In this document: in pieces, positions 6,738 to 15,524 of the stretch | Position numbering within the stretch: the stretch's first letter is position 1 | Layout: every line of letters starts with the position of its first letter | NCBI RefSeq assembly: GCF_024213555.1 | Contig: NZ_JANAVO010000001.1 | Location: forward strand, 1,798,001 to 1,862,000 | DNA: 64,000 bases | From: Allokutzneria sp. A3M-2-11 16 | GTDB lineage: Bacteria; Actinomycetota; Actinomycetes; Mycobacteriales; Pseudonocardiaceae | Reading direction: 5' to 3' | Translations under genes and position numbers: made by a program | The notes under the pieces: model-generated | Database searches by the model: none | Seen by the model: only the letters and a program-made list of their open reading frames with translations | What the model was told of the DNA's origin: nothing

Positions 6738-9545
6738 GTGGCTAGGCAACGGGACTTCGTCCGGCACCTGACGTCCGAGCTGCCGTACGCGGCGCGGGTC
6801 GACGACTCCACACGCGCCGCGTACACCTCCGACGCCTCGATCTACCGCGCCGTGCCCGTCGCCGTGGTCGAGCCGCGCAGCCGGGGGGAGGCCGCGAAGG
6901 CGGTGCGGATCGCGGTCGAGCACGAGGTCCCCGTCACGTGCCGCGGCGGTGGCACGTCGATCGCGGGCAACTCCATCGGCTCCGGCCTGGTCATCGATTT
7001 CTCCCGGCACCTCAACCGGTTGCGCGCGATCGACCCGGACGCGCGGACAGCCGTGGTGGAGCCCGGCCTGGTGCTGAGCAGGCTGCTCGCGGCGACCGCC
7101 CGGCACGGCCTGACCTTCGGTCCCGATCCGTCAACGCTGTCCCGTTGCACGCTCGGCGGGATGATCGGCAACAACGCGTGCGGACCGCACTCGGTCGCGT
7201 GGGGCACGACCGCGGACAACGTGGTCGACCTCGACGTGCTGCTCGCGGACGGCAGGACGATCACGGCGCGCACGGGCTCCAGCGGTGATCCCGAGCTCGA
7301 CCAGCGGTTACGCGCCCTCACCGCCGACCACCTCGCCGAGTTCCGCACCGAACTGGGCCGCTTCTCCCGCCAGGTCTCCGGCTACGGGCTCGCGTCCTTG
7401 TTGCCGGAGAACGGTTTCGACGTCGCCCGCGCGCTGGTCGGCTCGGAGGGCACCTGCGGCGTCGTGCTCGGCGCGACCGTCCGGCTCGCCGAGCTTCCCA
7501 AGGCCAAAGTCCTTGTGGTGCAAGGGTTTGACGATGTCTACCAGGCAGCGTCCGCCGCGCCGGAGCTCGCGCGGACGGGCGTGCTGACCGCCGAGGGCAT
7601 GGACGCGCACCTCATCGGAGCGCTCCGCAGCCGCCCAGGTGGCTCCGCGGCCGCCGACCTCCTGCCGCCCGGCCAGGCGTGGGTGTACTGCGAGGTCCCG
7701 GGCGACACGATCGACGAAGCCCTTGCGCGCGCGAAGGAAATCGGCGGCAAGGTGGTCACCGATCCCGCCGAGACCACCGCGCTGTGGAAGATCCGCCGCG
7801 ACGGCGCCGGGCTCGCCACGCGGATGGCCGACGGGGGAGAGGCGTGGCCGGGGTGGGAGGACTCCGCGGTGCCGCCGGAGCGCCTCGCCGACTACCTGCG
7901 CGAGCTGCACGGCTTGATGGACTCCATGGGGCGCAAGGGAATCGCGTACGGGCACTTCGGCGAGGGCTGCCTGCACCTGCGCGTCGGGTGGGACCTGACC
8001 ACCGCGCGGGGGATCGGCGAGTACCGGGAGTTCATCGAGCGCGCAGCCGATCTCGTCGCGTCACACGGCGGCTCGTTCTCCGGTGAGCACGGCGACGGAC
8101 GGGCGCGGTCGGAGCTGCTGCCGAGGATGTACTCGCCGCGGGTGATCGACGCGTTCGCGGCCTTCAAGGGCGCCTTCGACCCGACCGGCGCGCTCAACCC
8201 CGGCCTGCTGGTCGATCCGAAGCCGTTGGACTCCGACATCCGCCCGGGCCCCGGGCACAACCGCCTCGAGCTGACCCCGGTGCACGCGTTGAGCCACGAC
8301 AAAGGCTCGTTCGCGGGTGCGATCCGCCGCTGCCTCGGCGTGGGCAGCTGCCGCCAGTCCAGCGGGACGATGTGCCCGTCGTTCCAGGTCACCGGCGATG
8401 AGGTGCACTCGACCCGAGGACGCGCGCGGGTGCTCTCGGAGATGCTGCGCGGGGAGTTCATCGCCGAAGGCTGGCGATCGGAGGCCGTCCGCGACGCGCT
8501 CGACCTGTGCTTGTCCTGCAAGGCGTGCAAGTCCGCGTGCCCGGTCAACGTGGACATGGCGACCTACAAGGCCGAGTTCCTGCACAACCACTACAAGGGC
8601 CGGGTCCGTCCGCGTGCGCACTACGCCCTGGGATGGCTGCCGTTGTGGGCCCGGCTCGCGTCCATCGCGCCCGGACTGGCCAACGCGCTCGGCGGACGAA
8701 CGATGCTGCGGCTGGCCGGGCTCGAACCGCGCCGCAAGATGATCCGCTTCGCCCGCAAGAGCCTCCGCGGGTGGATGCGTGGTCGCCCTCCAGCCCCGGG
8801 GAGCGCGGGAACCGTCGTGCTGTGGCCGGACACCTTCACCAACCTGCTCGATCCGACCGCGGGCCGCGCGGCGGTGGAAGTCCTTGAGGCGCTTGGCTAT
8901 CGCGTCGAGCTGCCCGAAGGTCCAGTCTGTTGCGGACTGACCTGGCACTCCACCGGGCAGCTCGGCGTCGCGCGGCGGGTGCTGCGGAAGTCCATGCGCA
9001 GCTTGGAGTCCCAGCTGCGCGCGGGAAGCGTCGTGGTCGGTCTTGAGCCGTCCTGCACCCAGGTCCTCCGCGACGACGCGAAGGAGCTGCTTCCCGACGA
9101 CCCGACCGCTGAGCTGCTCAGCACACGCGTCCGCACACTCGGCGAACTCGTTGCGGCGCATGAAGGTCCGCTGCCGTTCAAGCGGTTGGACGCCGCCGCG
9201 GTGGTGCAGGTGCACTGCCACCAGGAGGCCGGGGCGGGCTACGACGCGGAGCTGTCGCTGCTGCGCGAGCTCGGTATCGACGTGGACCGGATCGGCGCGG
9301 GCTGCTGCGGCCTCGCGGGCAACTTCGGCTTCGAGCCGGGGCACTGGGAGGTCGCCCAGGAGTGCGCCGAGCGGGAGCTCTACCCGAAGGCGAGGGCGGC
9401 GAGCGCGGGCACCGCGATCATCGCGGACGGCTTCTCCTGCCGGACGCAGGTGGCGCAGGGGACGCCGCGGCGGGCGGAGCACCTGGCCGAGGTGCTCCGC
9501 CGCGCGCTGATCAGCCCTGCGGCATCCTCGAGGAGTGGTGATTGA
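6738..9545 (+). CDS. Fused FAD-linked oxidase / Fe-S (GlcD-GlcF type) dehydrogenase
   Basis: The 935-residue protein joins two parts normally encoded separately in glycolate oxidase. The N-terminal half has a PCMH FAD-binding domain (RGGGTSIAGNSIG, GGMIGNNACG, about 40-200) and FAD-oxidase C-terminal domain (ending GEHGDGRARSELLPRMY). The C-terminal half has two 4Fe-4S cysteine clusters (CLGVGSCRQSSGTMCPS and CLSCKACKSACPVN) and CCG heterodisulfide-reductase-like motifs (CCGLTWHSTG, CCGLAGNFG). It likely oxidises a 2-hydroxyacid such as D-lactate and passes electrons to the respiratory chain. GTG 6738 has no ribosome site and is probably leaderless. Its end overlaps the convergent gene by 35 bp. 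Confidence 0.88.
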   Translation: MARQRDFVRHLTSELPYAARVDDSTRAAYTSDASIYRAVPVAVVEPRSRGEAAKAVRIAVEHEVPVTCRGGGTSIAGNSIGSGLVIDFSRHLNRLRAIDPDARTAVVEPGLVLSRLLAATARHGLTFGPDPSTLSRCTLGGMIGNNACGPHSVAWGTTADNVVDLDVLLADGRTITARTGSSGDPELDQRLRALTADHLAEFRTELGRFSRQVSGYGLASLLPENGFDVARALVGSEGTCGVVLGATVRLAELPKAKVLVVQGFDDVYQAASAAPELARTGVLTAEGMDAHLIGALRSRPGGSAAADLLPPGQAWVYCEVPGDTIDEALARAKEIGGKVVTDPAETTALWKIRRDGAGLATRMADGGEAWPGWEDSAVPPERLADYLRELHGLMDSMGRKGIAYGHFGEGCLHLRVGWDLTTARGIGEYREFIERAADLVASHGGSFSGEHGDGRARSELLPRMYSPRVIDAFAAFKGAFDPTGALNPGLLVDPKPLDSDIRPGPGHNRLELTPVHALSHDKGSFAGAIRRCLGVGSCRQSSGTMCPSFQVTGDEVHSTRGRARVLSEMLRGEFIAEGWRSEAVRDALDLCLSCKACKSACPVNVDMATYKAEFLHNHYKGRVRPRAHYALGWLPLWARLASIAPGLANALGGRTMLRLAGLEPRRKMIRFARKSLRGWMRGRPPAPGSAGTVVLWPDTFTNLLDPTAGRAAVEVLEALGYRVELPEGPVCCGLTWHSTGQLGVARRVLRKSMRSLESQLRAGSVVVGLEPSCTQVLRDDAKELLPDDPTAELLSTRVRTLGELVAAHEGPLPFKRLDAAAVVQVHCHQEAGAGYDAELSLLRELGIDVDRIGAGCCGLAGNFGFEPGHWEVAQECAERELYPKARAASAGTAIIADGFSCRTQVAQGTPRRAEHLAEVLRRALISPAASSRSGD

Positions 9546-10035
9546 TGATCACCCACTGGCCGTGGCGCTTCTCGTAGACGAACGTGTAGCGCGCGTCGGT
9601 GTGGGTGCCGTCGCCGTAGGTGAACCGGTAGACGCCCGCGTCGACGGCGGAGTGGTCGCTCTGGATGTTGACGTGCGTTTCCAGGATCTTCCCGGTCGGC
9701 TTCTTCGCCATGAACTCGACGAAGTAGTCCTTGATGCCCTCGTGGTTGGTCCGCACTTTGTTCGACAGCGTCGGAAGCAGCACGGCGTCGTGGCCGTAGT
9801 GCCGCACGACCTTGTTCACGTCACCGGTGACGAGGTCGCGGTTCCAGCTGTCGAATTGCGCACGGATTTCCCGCGGGGTGGGCAGTAACCGCGCTTCGGC
9901 GTTGTTCGCCGAAGCTTCGGACGGAGCCGACGGACTTGAGAAAGCACTGGCACCGGTACCGGCGACGACGGTGACGGCGGTCAGGGCGACGGCACCGGCG
10001 GCGAGGCGGAAACGCCCGAATTGTCCACTACGCAC
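9511..10035 (-). CDS. Secreted SgcJ/EcaC-type NTF2-like protein
   Basis: The 174-residue precursor has a signal peptide (FRLAAGAVALTAVTVVAGTGASAF) followed by an NTF2/SnoaL-like domain (IRAQFDSWNRDLVTGDVNKVVRHYGHDAVLLPTLS, ending WVIINHHSSRMP), the pattern of the SgcJ/EcaC or CaMKII-association family. These domains form cone-shaped ligand pockets; no catalytic assignment is possible. The start is GTG 10035 with an AAAGG ribosome site. It is convergent with the FAD/Fe-S dehydrogenase, overlapping its last 35 bp. Confidence 0.8.
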   Translation of the reverse strand: MRSGQFGRFRLAAGAVALTAVTVVAGTGASAFSSPSAPSEASANNAEARLLPTPREIRAQFDSWNRDLVTGDVNKVVRHYGHDAVLLPTLSNKVRTNHEGIKDYFVEFMAKKPTGKILETHVNIQSDHSAVDAGVYRFTYGDGTHTDARYTFVYEKRHGQWVIINHHSSRMPQG

Positions 10036-10059
10036 AGTAAGTACCTTTCACTCTAAAGG

Positions 10060-10075
10060 AGTACTGGTACGTACT
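10060..10075. promoter_or_regulatory. Palindrome upstream of the NTF2-like gene
   Basis: AGTACTGGTACGTACT has 5-bp arms AGTAC/GTACT around TGGTAC and lies 25 bp upstream of the GTG start at 10035 in the promoter zone of that gene. A related CAGTAAGTACC lies closer to the start. The binding protein is unknown. Confidence 0.35.
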
Positions 10076-10220
10076 GTCCGCTTCTTCGTCCGCGAGCGAG
10101 AGGGCCACGCCAACACCTTGAAGACACGGGTGGGTAACTGCACCTAAGGGCTGCTGAAAGGTGGATCCCGAAGGCCCATAAACCGGCTGAAACAGACACA
10201 ACTGGCGTGACTCAGATTAC

Positions 10221-10233
10221 TTAGGGTCCCTAA
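10221..10233. promoter_or_regulatory. Candidate MarR operator
   Basis: TTAGGGTCCCTAA has perfect 6-bp arms around one base and ends 22 bp before the marR GTG start. The TTAG...CTAA form is common among MarR-family operators, so autoregulation is likely. Confidence 0.55.
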
Positions 10234-10255
10234 TATAACTGGTTAGGATACCGAA

Positions 10256-10699
10256 GTGAGTTCGACGACCGATCTGGCCCGCGCACTGCGCCCGCTGCTG
10301 TTCCAGCTCTCCGCGATGGTGCGCAGGCAGGCCCCGCGGCAGCGGCTGACGCCGAGCCGGAGTTCGGCGCTGGAGGTGCTCTCCCGCCGCCCGCACCGGA
10401 TGAGCGAGCTGGCCGAACGGCTGGACGTCCAGCTGCCGTCCACGACCGAACTGGTCGGCAGGCTGGAACGGCTGGGACTGGTGGAGCGCGAACGCGATCC
10501 GGAGGACGGCCGGGTGATGATGGTCTACATCACCCCCGCCGGTCAGCGGCTCACCGACGAGGCCGCCGCCGCCCGCGAGGAGTTCCTGGCCGAGCGCCTG
10601 GCCGCCCTCGACGATGCGGACCGGGCCGCGATCACCGCCGCGCTGCCCGCGCTCTACCGGCTCGTCGTGCGCCCGCCGCGTGACCTGGACAGACGGTAA
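10256..10699 (+). CDS. MarR family transcriptional regulator
   Basis: The 147-residue protein has the MarR winged helix fold: an SALEVLSRRPHRMSELAERLDVQLPSTTELVGRLERLGLVER recognition region and the wing EDGRVMMVYITPAG. It starts at GTG 10256, chosen because the palindromic operator-like site lies immediately upstream. The targets are not known; it may regulate itself, the divergent NTF2-like gene or the PhoX gene 111 bp downstream. Confidence 0.87.
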   Translation: MSSTTDLARALRPLLFQLSAMVRRQAPRQRLTPSRSSALEVLSRRPHRMSELAERLDVQLPSTTELVGRLERLGLVERERDPEDGRVMMVYITPAGQRLTDEAAAAREEFLAERLAALDDADRAAITAALPALYRLVVRPPRDLDRR

Positions 10700-10810
10700 C
10701 GATTCGACCACTTTCGGCCAGTTGGTGAAGAGTTCACTTGCAGGTCTTTCATCGCACGCTCATCCGGCTTAACGTCACCGCGTTCCCCAGCTGACGATAT
10801 GGAGGTCCGC

Positions 10811-12901
10811 GTGTCGGTAGAACGCGATGGCCGGCGAATGCTCCCCATGCTGCTCCCCCACCTGGGCAGCCGGGCAGCGGTGACCTGTGAGTACCGCTGC
10901 AACAACCAATGCGCTCACGACGCGCCGAACGTCTCCGAGAACGAGTACTTCGCCGACGTGGCCCGCCGGGCGCTGTCCCGCAGAGGCGCCATGAAGGCCG
11001 GTGCCGCGCTCGCGTTGACCGCGGCGGGCACCACCGCGCTCGCCGGTACCGCCGCCGCGGCCCCCGGTATCGACGTCGACATCGACATCGACGTGGAGAT
11101 CGGGCTGGGCCGCCGCGTCGCCGGGCTGGACTTCACGCCCGTGCAGCCGAACGAGCTGGACGCCGTCGTCGTGCCCGAGGGCTACGAGCAGCAGGTGCTG
11201 ATCCGCTGGGGCGACCCGGTCATCCCCGGCGCCCCGAAGTGGGACATCGACAAGCAGACCCCGGAGTCCCAGGCCAAGCAGTGGGGCTTCAACAACGACT
11301 ACTGCGCGCTGGTGCCGATCCCCGGCGAGAACGACCGCTGGTTCATGGTCAGCAGCCACGAGTACTCCAGCGAGCAGTACATGTTCCGCGGCTGGGACCC
11401 GAACAACCCCACCGAGCAGCAGACCCGGACCGCCTGGGAGGCGCACGGGCACTCGGTGGTGCTCGTCGAGCGCGACCGCCGCACCAACCGGCTCGAGGTC
11501 AAGCTCGACCCGAAGTACAACCGCCGGATCACCATGACCACGGCGTTCGAGGTGCGCGGCCCGGCCGCGGGCTCGAAGTACCTCAAGACGCCCGCCGACC
11601 CGACCGGCCGCAAGGTCTTCGGCACCATGAACAACTGCTCCGGCGGCCTCACCCCGTGGGGGACGATCCTCTCCGGCGAGGAGAACATCCACGGCTACTT
11701 CGGCAACGCCGACAAGGTGACCGACCCCAAGACGCTGGAGCAGCTCAAGCGCTACGGCGTGACCAGCAAGGTCACCACCCGCAAGTGGGAGCGCTTCGAC
11801 TCGCGGTTCGACCTGGCCAAGCAGGTCAACGAGCCGAACCGGTTCGGCTGGATCGTGGAGATCGACCCGTTCGAGCCGGACCAGCCGCCGATCAAGCGCA
11901 CCGCGCTCGGCCGGTTCAAGCACGAGGGCGCCAACGTGATCGTCAACCGCGACGGCCGCGTCGTCGCGTACATGGGCGACGACGAGCGCTTCGAGTACAT
12001 GTACAAGTTCGTCTCGGACGGCAAGTTCAAGCGGGGCCACAGCAAGCGGGCCCGCGCGCACAACAAGACGCTGCTGGACTCCGGCGTCCTCTACGTCGCG
12101 AAGTTCACCGGCGACAGCCCGGCCGCCGAGATCGACGGCTCCGGCAAGCTGCCCTCGGACGGCAAGTTCGACGGCCGCGGCGAGTGGATTCCGTTGGCGC
12201 ACAACGACAAGTCCTTCGTGCCCGGGATGACCGCCGAGGAGGTCTACGTCTTCGCGCGGATCGCGGCGGACAAGGTCGGCGCCACCAAGATGGACCGGCC
12301 CGAGGACGTCGAGCCGAGCCTGAAGACCGGCCGCATCTACGCCGCGCTGACCAACAACAGCGAGCGCGGCCCGGCGGGCAAGGAAGCCGCCACCGAGATG
12401 AACCCGCGCAACGGCAACAAGAACGGCCAGGTGCTGGAGATCGAGGAGGACCGCCGCGACAACACCGCGACGCGCTTCTCCTGGAACCTGCTGCTGGTCT
12501 GCGGTGACCCGAAGGCGGCCGACACCTACTACGGCGGCTTCGACAAGTCCAAGGTCAGCCCGATCTCCTGTCCGGACAACGTCGCGTTCGACCCGTACGG
12601 CAACCTCTGGATCTCCACCGACGGCAACGCGCTGGACAAGAACGACGGCCTGTTCGCGCTGCCGCTGGAAGGCAAGGAGCGCGGCCACGTCAAGCAGTTC
12701 CTGACGGTGCCGATCGGCGGCGAGTGCTGCGGCCCGGTCATCACCGAGCGGCACGTGCTCGTCTCGGTCCAGCACCCCGGCGAGCTGGACGGCGCCAGCG
12801 TCGAGAAGCCCGCGTCGCACTGGCCGGACGGCGGCTCCAGCCAGCCGCGCCCGTCCGTCGTCGCCGTGTTCAAGAAGGACGGCGGCCGCATCGGTCGCTG
12901 A
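10811..12901 (+). CDS. phoX: PhoX family alkaline phosphatase (DUF839), Tat-exported
   Basis: The 696-residue protein belongs to the PhoX family, calcium- and iron-dependent alkaline phosphatases that release phosphate outside the cell. The N-terminus carries the family signature AVTCEYRCNNQCAHDAPN...NEYFADVARRALSRR. A twin-arginine-like segment SRRGAMKAGAALALTAAG follows, placing the Tat signal internally, as is usual in this family. Later motifs include NNCSGGLTPWGTILSGEE and the C-terminal SCPDNVAFDPYGNLWISTDG. GTG 10811 is chosen because GGAGGT sits 4 bp upstream. Weak GTTCAC/CTCATC half-sites at 10732-10768 could be PHO-box remnants but are not convincing. Confidence 0.9.
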   Translation: MSVERDGRRMLPMLLPHLGSRAAVTCEYRCNNQCAHDAPNVSENEYFADVARRALSRRGAMKAGAALALTAAGTTALAGTAAAAPGIDVDIDIDVEIGLGRRVAGLDFTPVQPNELDAVVVPEGYEQQVLIRWGDPVIPGAPKWDIDKQTPESQAKQWGFNNDYCALVPIPGENDRWFMVSSHEYSSEQYMFRGWDPNNPTEQQTRTAWEAHGHSVVLVERDRRTNRLEVKLDPKYNRRITMTTAFEVRGPAAGSKYLKTPADPTGRKVFGTMNNCSGGLTPWGTILSGEENIHGYFGNADKVTDPKTLEQLKRYGVTSKVTTRKWERFDSRFDLAKQVNEPNRFGWIVEIDPFEPDQPPIKRTALGRFKHEGANVIVNRDGRVVAYMGDDERFEYMYKFVSDGKFKRGHSKRARAHNKTLLDSGVLYVAKFTGDSPAAEIDGSGKLPSDGKFDGRGEWIPLAHNDKSFVPGMTAEEVYVFARIAADKVGATKMDRPEDVEPSLKTGRIYAALTNNSERGPAGKEAATEMNPRNGNKNGQVLEIEEDRRDNTATRFSWNLLLVCGDPKAADTYYGGFDKSKVSPISCPDNVAFDPYGNLWISTDGNALDKNDGLFALPLEGKERGHVKQFLTVPIGGECCGPVITERHVLVSVQHPGELDGASVEKPASHWPDGGSSQPRPSVVAVFKKDGGRIGR

Positions 12902-12914
12902 CCCCGAGCACGCG

Positions 12915-12952
12915 AACGGGGCACCCTCCACTGTGGAGGGTGCCCCGTTTCT
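12915..12952 (+). terminator. Strong intrinsic terminator after phoX
   Basis: AACGGGGCACCCTCCA pairs perfectly with TGGAGGGTGCCCCGTT around a CTG loop, followed by TCTTCTT. It lies 14 bp after the phoX stop. The apex TCCACTGTGGA is also a member of the recurring TCCA-N3-TGGA palindrome family of this window. Confidence 0.9.
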
Positions 12953-12990
12953 TCTTGCGGGGCCTCAGATCCGCACGCAGGGCCGGTCGA

Positions 12991-13224
12991 TCATGTGGGG
13001 GCCGACCCCGCCCAGCGGCTCCAGTCCGCGATGAAACCGTGCAGCTTCGCCGGATGGCCATTGCGCGTGGACACCGTCATGTCCACCACCCTGGCGTAGC
13101 GCGACCACCGGTAGTCGATCTTGACCGCGACGCAGACCCCGTGGCCGCAGTGCGAACGCATCTCTTCCGCGGCGGACGCGGGAGCGGCGGCCATCGTGGT
13201 CAAGGTGGCGGCGGCAGCGGTCAC
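12991..13224 (-). CDS. Small secreted-type protein with CxxxxC motif
   Basis: An open frame of 77 codons starts at GTG 13224, 2 bp after the stop of the MFS gene, so it may be translationally coupled. The product has an alanine-rich N-terminus (TAAAATLTTMAAAPASAAEE) that looks like a short or truncated signal peptide, then CGHGVC and a segment rich in aromatic and basic residues (KIDYRWSRYARVVDMTV). No family is recognised. An alternative TTG start exists ten codons in. Support comes from the coupling and sensible composition only. Confidence 0.45.
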   Translation of the reverse strand: MTAAAATLTTMAAAPASAAEEMRSHCGHGVCVAVKIDYRWSRYARVVDMTVSTRNGHPAKLHGFIADWSRWAGSAPT

Positions 13225-13226
13225 CT

Positions 13227-14525
13227 CTAGCTGTGTCGTCGTCTCAGCGCGAGCACGACCACCGCGGAGAGCACCATCGCCCCGCCGACCACCCACATGC
13301 CCGCGCGCTGCGTGCCGGTGAGATCGGCGAGCGCTCCGGTGATGTAGGGCGCCGCGAACCCGGACAGGTTGCCGAGCGAGTTGATCAACCCGATCGCGCC
13401 CGCCGCCGCGACCCCGGAGAGGAACGTCGTCGGCAGCGCCCAGAACGTGGGCATCGCCGAGCACACCCCGACCGCGCAGACCGTCACCGCGACCATCGCC
13501 GCCACCGGGTTGCCGAGGTAGAGCGCGACCGGGATGGCCAGTCCGCCGACCAGCGCGGGCAGCGCCACGTGCCAGGTCCGCTCGCCGGTGCGGTCACCGT
13601 GCTTGGCCCAGAACACCATCACCACGGCGGCGACCGCGTACGGAACGCTGTTGATCAGGCCGCGCTCGATGACGCCGTAGGTCGTGCCGAACTGCTGCTC
13701 GAAGCCCGCGATGATCGTCGGCAGGAAGAAGCTCAGCGCGTACAGGCCGTAGACGATTCCGCCGTACACCACGGCGAGCGCGAGGATGCGCGGACTGGTC
13801 AACGCCTTCCGCAGCGTCCAGCCGCCGTGCTTGTCCTGGGTCTGCTTCTCCTCCTCGGCCAGCGTCGAGGACAGCCAGACGCGCTCCTGCTCCGTCAGCC
13901 ACTTCGCCTGCCCGGGCCGATCGGTGAGGTAGAACCAGGTGACCACCGCGAGCAGCAGCGCGGGCAGTCCCTCGGCAAGGAACATGAACCGCCAGCCGGT
14001 CAGCCCGAAGATCCCGTCGCCGTAGCTGATCAGCAGGCTGGACACGGTGGCCCCGATCGCGCTGGAGATCGGCACCGCGGCCATGAACAGCGCGACCACC
14101 CTGGCCCGTTCCGACGCGGGGAACCAGTAGGTGAGGTACAGGATGATGCCGGGGAAGAAGCCCGCCTCGGCGACGCCGAGCAGGAACCGCAGCACCAGCA
14201 GCGTGGTCTCGTTGGGGATGAAGGCCATCACGGTGGCGATCACGCCCCAGCTGGCCATGATCCGGGCGATCCACTTGCGCGCGCCGAACCGGTGCAGCGC
14301 CAGGTTGCTCGGCACCTCCAGCAGCAGGTAGCCGATGAAGAACACCCCGGACGCCAGCCCGAACGCGGTGGCGGTGAGCCCGAGTTCCTTGGTCATCCCG
14401 TTCGGCCCGGCGAACCCGATGTTCACCCGGTCCAGGTAGTTGATGAAGTAGAGCAGCCCGAGGAAGGGCACCAGCCGCAGCGCGACCTTGCGCATCACCC
14501 GGGACCGGAGAACGTCGGTGTCCAT
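13227..14525 (-). CDS. MFS transporter, anion:cation symporter type
   Basis: The 432-residue protein has 12 predicted transmembrane segments and resembles the ACS/tartrate-phthalate permease branch of the major facilitator superfamily (LGLLYFINYLDRVNIGFAG near residue 30, LLEVPSNLALHRFGARKWIARIM, LRFLLGVAEAGFFPG). These are proton-coupled importers of organic anions. ATG 14525 (MDTDVLRSRVMRK) is chosen; a GTG seven codons upstream has no ribosome site. It is divergent from the SDR gene 63 bp away and followed by the small secreted-protein gene. Confidence 0.87.
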   Translation of the reverse strand: MDTDVLRSRVMRKVALRLVPFLGLLYFINYLDRVNIGFAGPNGMTKELGLTATAFGLASGVFFIGYLLLEVPSNLALHRFGARKWIARIMASWGVIATVMAFIPNETTLLVLRFLLGVAEAGFFPGIILYLTYWFPASERARVVALFMAAVPISSAIGATVSSLLISYGDGIFGLTGWRFMFLAEGLPALLLAVVTWFYLTDRPGQAKWLTEQERVWLSSTLAEEEKQTQDKHGGWTLRKALTSPRILALAVVYGGIVYGLYALSFFLPTIIAGFEQQFGTTYGVIERGLINSVPYAVAAVVMVFWAKHGDRTGERTWHVALPALVGGLAIPVALYLGNPVAAMVAVTVCAVGVCSAMPTFWALPTTFLSGVAAAGAIGLINSLGNLSGFAAPYITGALADLTGTQRAGMWVVGGAMVLSAVVVLALRRRHS

Positions 14526-14588
14526 CGCGACATCCCAGGTCAGCACCGCCGATCCGTCAAGCCCCGGGCCAGAGCTTAAGGTCGGGGC

Positions 14589-15275
14589 ATGGACTCACGA
14601 CCTGTTGCGCTGGTGACCGGGGCGACCAAGGGGATCGGCCGTTCCGTCGCCGAGCTGCTCGCGCCCAGCCACCACCTGCTGCTCGGCGGACGGGACCTGG
14701 AAGCGCTGCACAAGTTCGCCCGCTCGTTGCCCGACGCGCGGCCGTGGCCGGTGGAGCTGACCGACTCGGCGGCGCTCGCCGCGGCCACCTCCGGCATCCC
14801 CCGGCTCGACGTGCTGGTGCACAGCGCCGGTGTGTCCTCCCTGGGCACCGTCGCCGAGACGAACGTGGCCACCTGGCGCCGGACCATGGAGGTCAACGTC
14901 GTCGCCGTCGCGGAGCTGACCCGGCTCCTGCTCCCCGCCCTCCGCACCGCGCAGGGCCACGTGATCCTGATCAACTCCGGCACCGGCCTGCGGGTCAACC
15001 CCGGCTGGACCGCTTACGCCGCAAGCAAGTTCGCTCTCCGCGCGTTCGCAGACGGCCTGCGCGGCGAGGAGCCTTCGCTGCGCGTGACCTCCGTCCACCC
15101 CGGCCGCACCGCCACCGACATGCAACGCGGCGTGCGCGAGGCGGAGGGCGGCGCCTACGAGCCCGAGAAGTACCTCCAGCCGCAGTCCGTCGCCGGCGCC
15201 GTCTTCATGGCCATCACCGCCCCCCGCGACGCCCACCTCACCGAACTCGTCGTCCGCCCCGACAGCCGCCTCTAA
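14589..15275 (+). CDS. SDR family oxidoreductase
   Basis: The 228-residue protein has the classical short-chain dehydrogenase pattern: TGATKGIG cofactor motif at 10-17, HSAG in place of NNAG, catalytic Ser in INSGTGL, and the YAASK active-site Tyr/Lys. The missing charged residues after the glycine motif leave NAD versus NADP uncertain, though GGRD after the second strand favours NADP. ATG 14589 has no ribosome site and is probably leaderless. Substrate unknown. Confidence 0.87.
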   Translation: MDSRPVALVTGATKGIGRSVAELLAPSHHLLLGGRDLEALHKFARSLPDARPWPVELTDSAALAAATSGIPRLDVLVHSAGVSSLGTVAETNVATWRRTMEVNVVAVAELTRLLLPALRTAQGHVILINSGTGLRVNPGWTAYAASKFALRAFADGLRGEEPSLRVTSVHPGRTATDMQRGVREAEGGAYEPEKYLQPQSVAGAVFMAITAPRDAHLTELVVRPDSRL

Positions 15276-15287
15276 CCCCGCGTTTTT

Positions 15288-15499
15288 GCCCTGAATGAGT
15301 CATTGAGGGCCGCCAACTCCCTGAACGAGTCATTCAGGTCCTCCAACGCCCCGAACGACCCGTTCAGGGCAACCTCCTAGCGCACCAAACGAGTCATTCA
15401 CGTTCTCCCCAAACGGACCGAACGAGTCATTGAGGGCGCTCCGAGTGCCCTGAATGAGTCATTGGGGGAGTTCAAGTACCCGAATGACTCATTCAGGGC
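15288..15499. repeat. Cluster of seven GAATGAGTCATTC-type palindromes
   Basis: Seven imperfect copies of a palindrome close to GCCCTGAATGAGTCATTCAGGGC lie at about 15288-15310, 15319-15338, 15349-15370, 15387-15402, 15418-15437, 15447-15467 and 15478-15499. They fill the whole gap between convergent SDR and amidohydrolase genes. Several copies can form hairpins and could terminate transcription. No coding frame is present. Confidence 0.85.
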
Positions 15500-15524
15500 A
15501 TAAGCGTGGGGGTCAGTGGCGGTG

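Noticed and set aside
10732-10768. Possible PHO box before phoX (GTTCACTT, TTTCATC, GCTCATCC half-sites)
   Set aside because: The half-sites do not keep an 11-bp direct-repeat register and match the consensus poorly, so no feature is called.
15288-15499. Palindrome cluster as a CRISPR array
   Set aside because: Repeat units are palindromic and drift in sequence, spacers are short and irregular (8-17 bp), and no cas gene is present.
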